Assembly (NCBI GenBank): GCA_013076295.1
Contig: RQOL01000532.1
Location: 3,534,001 to 3,598,000, forward strand
DNA from: Sanderia malayensis
Taxonomy: Eukaryota; Cnidaria; Scyphozoa; Semaeostomeae; Pelagiidae
Length of the DNA: 64,000 nucleotides
Reading direction: 5' to 3'
The position numbers and the translations under genes are program-made. Positions 62,183 through 64,000 of the stretch are shown piece after piece. The notes under the pieces are model-generated. The model had not been told where the DNA came from and did not search any database. It saw nothing but the letters and a program-made list of their open reading frames with translations. Within the stretch, counting starts at the first letter, position 1. The number at the start of each line of letters is the position of its first letter.

Positions 62183-64000
62183 TTATTGATCTTCTTCAGC
62201 GTTGGCCTCATCTGTCACCTTGTCAACGAGGTAATCAATGATTCCTTGATCAAGTTCTTGTTCTTTGTTGCAACCTTCAGCATCATCACAACAATTCTCT
62301 TGCTCTTCTTCGTCCTTGTCGGCTTCTTTGATCTCGATCAGTCTGGATTCACCATGTTTCAACAGGAAGAATTGCATGTCGGACAGGCCATTCTTTCTCA
62401 GGTTTTCTTGAAGGCGTTGTGGGGGCTCCAGGTAGAACTGCAAACAAAGGCACGAAATTGCATTAATCATAAATAACTTTATCAATTAATGATATTGTTA
62501 ATCCCTTTTTTAATGTTCCACTCAAAAAAGGGATTCCAATATGCAAACAGTTCCAGATATTTTCTTCTCGAGATGCTGTCAAAGATCTTTAGTGCTATAT
62601 GCAACAAACAGATTCAATTTCAAGCTAAAACATTGTTAAGCCATTCCACTTGTCACTTTGTAATGATCAACATATATTTTGTCTTCATTGAGCCATCAAA
62701 GCCACCATTATAATGAATCTCATAACAAAGAATGTTGATTCGAAGATAGACCTATCCCCACATGTCACTTTTGCATGTCTGCATTAATTGCTATTTATAC
62801 AGATGTGAGCAATGCATGCTTACCTCATTACTGAAGTTGAATGTTCCCCATGAGATAGCCAAAGAGCACATGGCCAACAGATCTTGATGAATCTTCACAG
62901 CTTCCTCTGGGGTAGAATTTCCATAGGAAAACTTGAAATCGGGTGAATAGCCACCAATTGGAAGAGCAGCCATGTGGAATGGGCCGTATTTGCGGCCGAT
63001 GGACTTGAACACTTCACAGTAGCCAGTGGCACCAACAAAGAACAGCTTGTACCTTGGAGACATGATCACCCAGCTGCCCCAGAGAGAAGCATTGTCGTCA
63101 TCTGTGCTCCTGCTGTGATAGTTCTGCGAGGGGCAGAAGACAAGCTTGAATTGGGTAACTGCAGTGTCTTCTTCATTGTCAATCTTTGAGTAGTCAATGA
63201 AGTCGACAATATCTTCCTTCCACCAGTCCATCTCAACTGTGTTCACACAACCAGCCTTCTTCATCCACTCTTCCACGCCCGCTGGCACGTACCACAGAAG
63301 CATCTCACCAAATCTCTCGTTCAAAGCTCTGACAGACGGCAAATCCAAGTGGTCAAAATGAGTGTTGCTGATCAACACGGCATCAATTCTGGGCAATTTT
63401 TCAACATCATAGACAGGTGGTCTGTAACGCTTCTCAGAGCTTGGATGGTAGTATCTCGTGCCAAGGTTGCTGAAGTTTGGATTGGTCAAAATGTTGACTT
63501 TGTCCAACTGGAAGAGGACAGAAGCGTGGCCAAGCCATGTCACCCGGATGCCATTCTCTGGTGGATTCTCAATGCGGTTTGGGTCAGGTTTCATCAGTTG
63601 CATCAATGGCTCGTCATTCAATTTCTGGTGGAAAAAGATTTAAATTGTAATTACATTGCAATAATATTCACAAACAACAGTGTCCAGCCAGTAACCACAA
63701 ACAATTTTGAGACAATCCACACTTCATGTACACTCTCAAATATTCTCAGTTTGCCCTATATGAGTTTAATCAACTAATTCAATTAAAAGGTATGGTTTAT
63801 CCACAACTTTAGTACAAGATAACAAGATAATAAGTTTAAGTATCACAATAACATTGCATGCCAGTCAATAGTGATCAAATGTTTGACAGCACACCCAACA
63901 AGTTTATCAACAGAATTTGCATACCTCTTCACTTGGAACTTTACTGTTGTCTGTAGTAAAAGCATACTTGAAGTTAGTCCAGCCAGTTGGGGGCACCTTG
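62183..64000 (-). CDS. NAPE-PLD family protein, apparent pseudoenzyme (5' end outside window)
   Basis: Three visible exons: >64000-63925, 63624-62824 and 62437-62183 (stop TAA). They give 376 or more residues of a metallo-beta-lactamase-fold protein closest to N-acyl-phosphatidylethanolamine phospholipase D. Family strings are WLGHASVLFQLD, DHLDLPSV, LWGSW, GPFHMAALPIGGY, PEEAVKIH, WGTF, YLEPP and LKHGESR. Key residues are changed. The HxHxDH zinc motif reads NTHFDH, so the first His is Asn. The later ligand positions read QNYH where QHW is usual, GATGYC where GDTGYC is usual, and ISWGTF where IHWGTF is usual. The catalytic-His position before PEEA is Asn. By human numbering from memory these are H185N, H253N, D284A, H343S and H321N. 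H187, D189 and H190 remain. The C-terminus is extended by a Glu/Asp-rich tail of roughly 50 residues. Hydrolase activity is therefore unlikely. Confidence 0.88.

Overview
The window is animal nuclear DNA, and every gene in it is intron-rich. It is AT-rich, with GT-AG introns of a few hundred bases, miniature transposable elements and interstitial blocks of the metazoan telomere hexamer. Four gene units are recognisable as filamin (twice), proteasome subunit alpha-5 and a NAPE-PLD-family protein. A non-vertebrate, early-branching metazoan such as a cnidarian fits, but that is a guess from overall character and not from a marker gene. Exon boundaries were placed by hand from splice sites and reading phase. 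For filamin, the receptor gene and PSMA5, every joint is phase-consistent.

Left part, 1.9-36.5 kb, all on the minus strand. 1879-6702 is a nine-exon gene for an unrecognised type I membrane protein. It has a signal peptide, a Cys-containing ectodomain, a Ser/Thr-rich stalk, one membrane span and a roughly 250-residue tail with 17 tyrosines. Six of these lie in a 10-residue tandem repeat containing YKEV, followed by YxxL motifs and a proline-rich SH3-type site. 7436-9708 is a short filamin-repeat gene or alternative filamin C-terminus. 12310-36503 is a complete 25-exon filamin of about 3,560 residues with an actin-binding domain and about 35 Ig-like repeats by my count. Fifteen of those repeats form a distinctive uninterrupted block.

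Middle, 36.5-55.5 kb. This stretch is mostly non-coding. It holds inverted-repeat elements, an unrecognised partial gene at 41.9-42.3 kb, and three related copies of a small membrane-anchored protein gene (46.9-47.7, 50.5-51.3 and 55.0-55.5 kb). Copies A and B sit inside a duplicated 2.4 kb unit separated by a ~183-bp satellite. Copy C is damaged by an internal deletion. Between B and C lies a satellite containing CCCTAA telomere-like runs. A 676-bp hAT-like element carrying a broken helicase fragment is inserted in it.

Right part, 55.8-64.0 kb. PSMA5 (ten exons, plus strand, 243 residues) starts 344 bp from copy C in head-to-head orientation. A small relative of the hAT-like element sits in one of its introns. 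After two tandem-repeat tracts comes a NAPE-PLD-family gene on the minus strand, cut by the right edge, in which most of the expected metal-binding and catalytic residues are replaced.

The most unusual items are the multi-tyrosine receptor, the apparently metal-free NAPE-PLD relative, the expanded filamin, the helicase-carrying element and the triplicated anchor-protein family.
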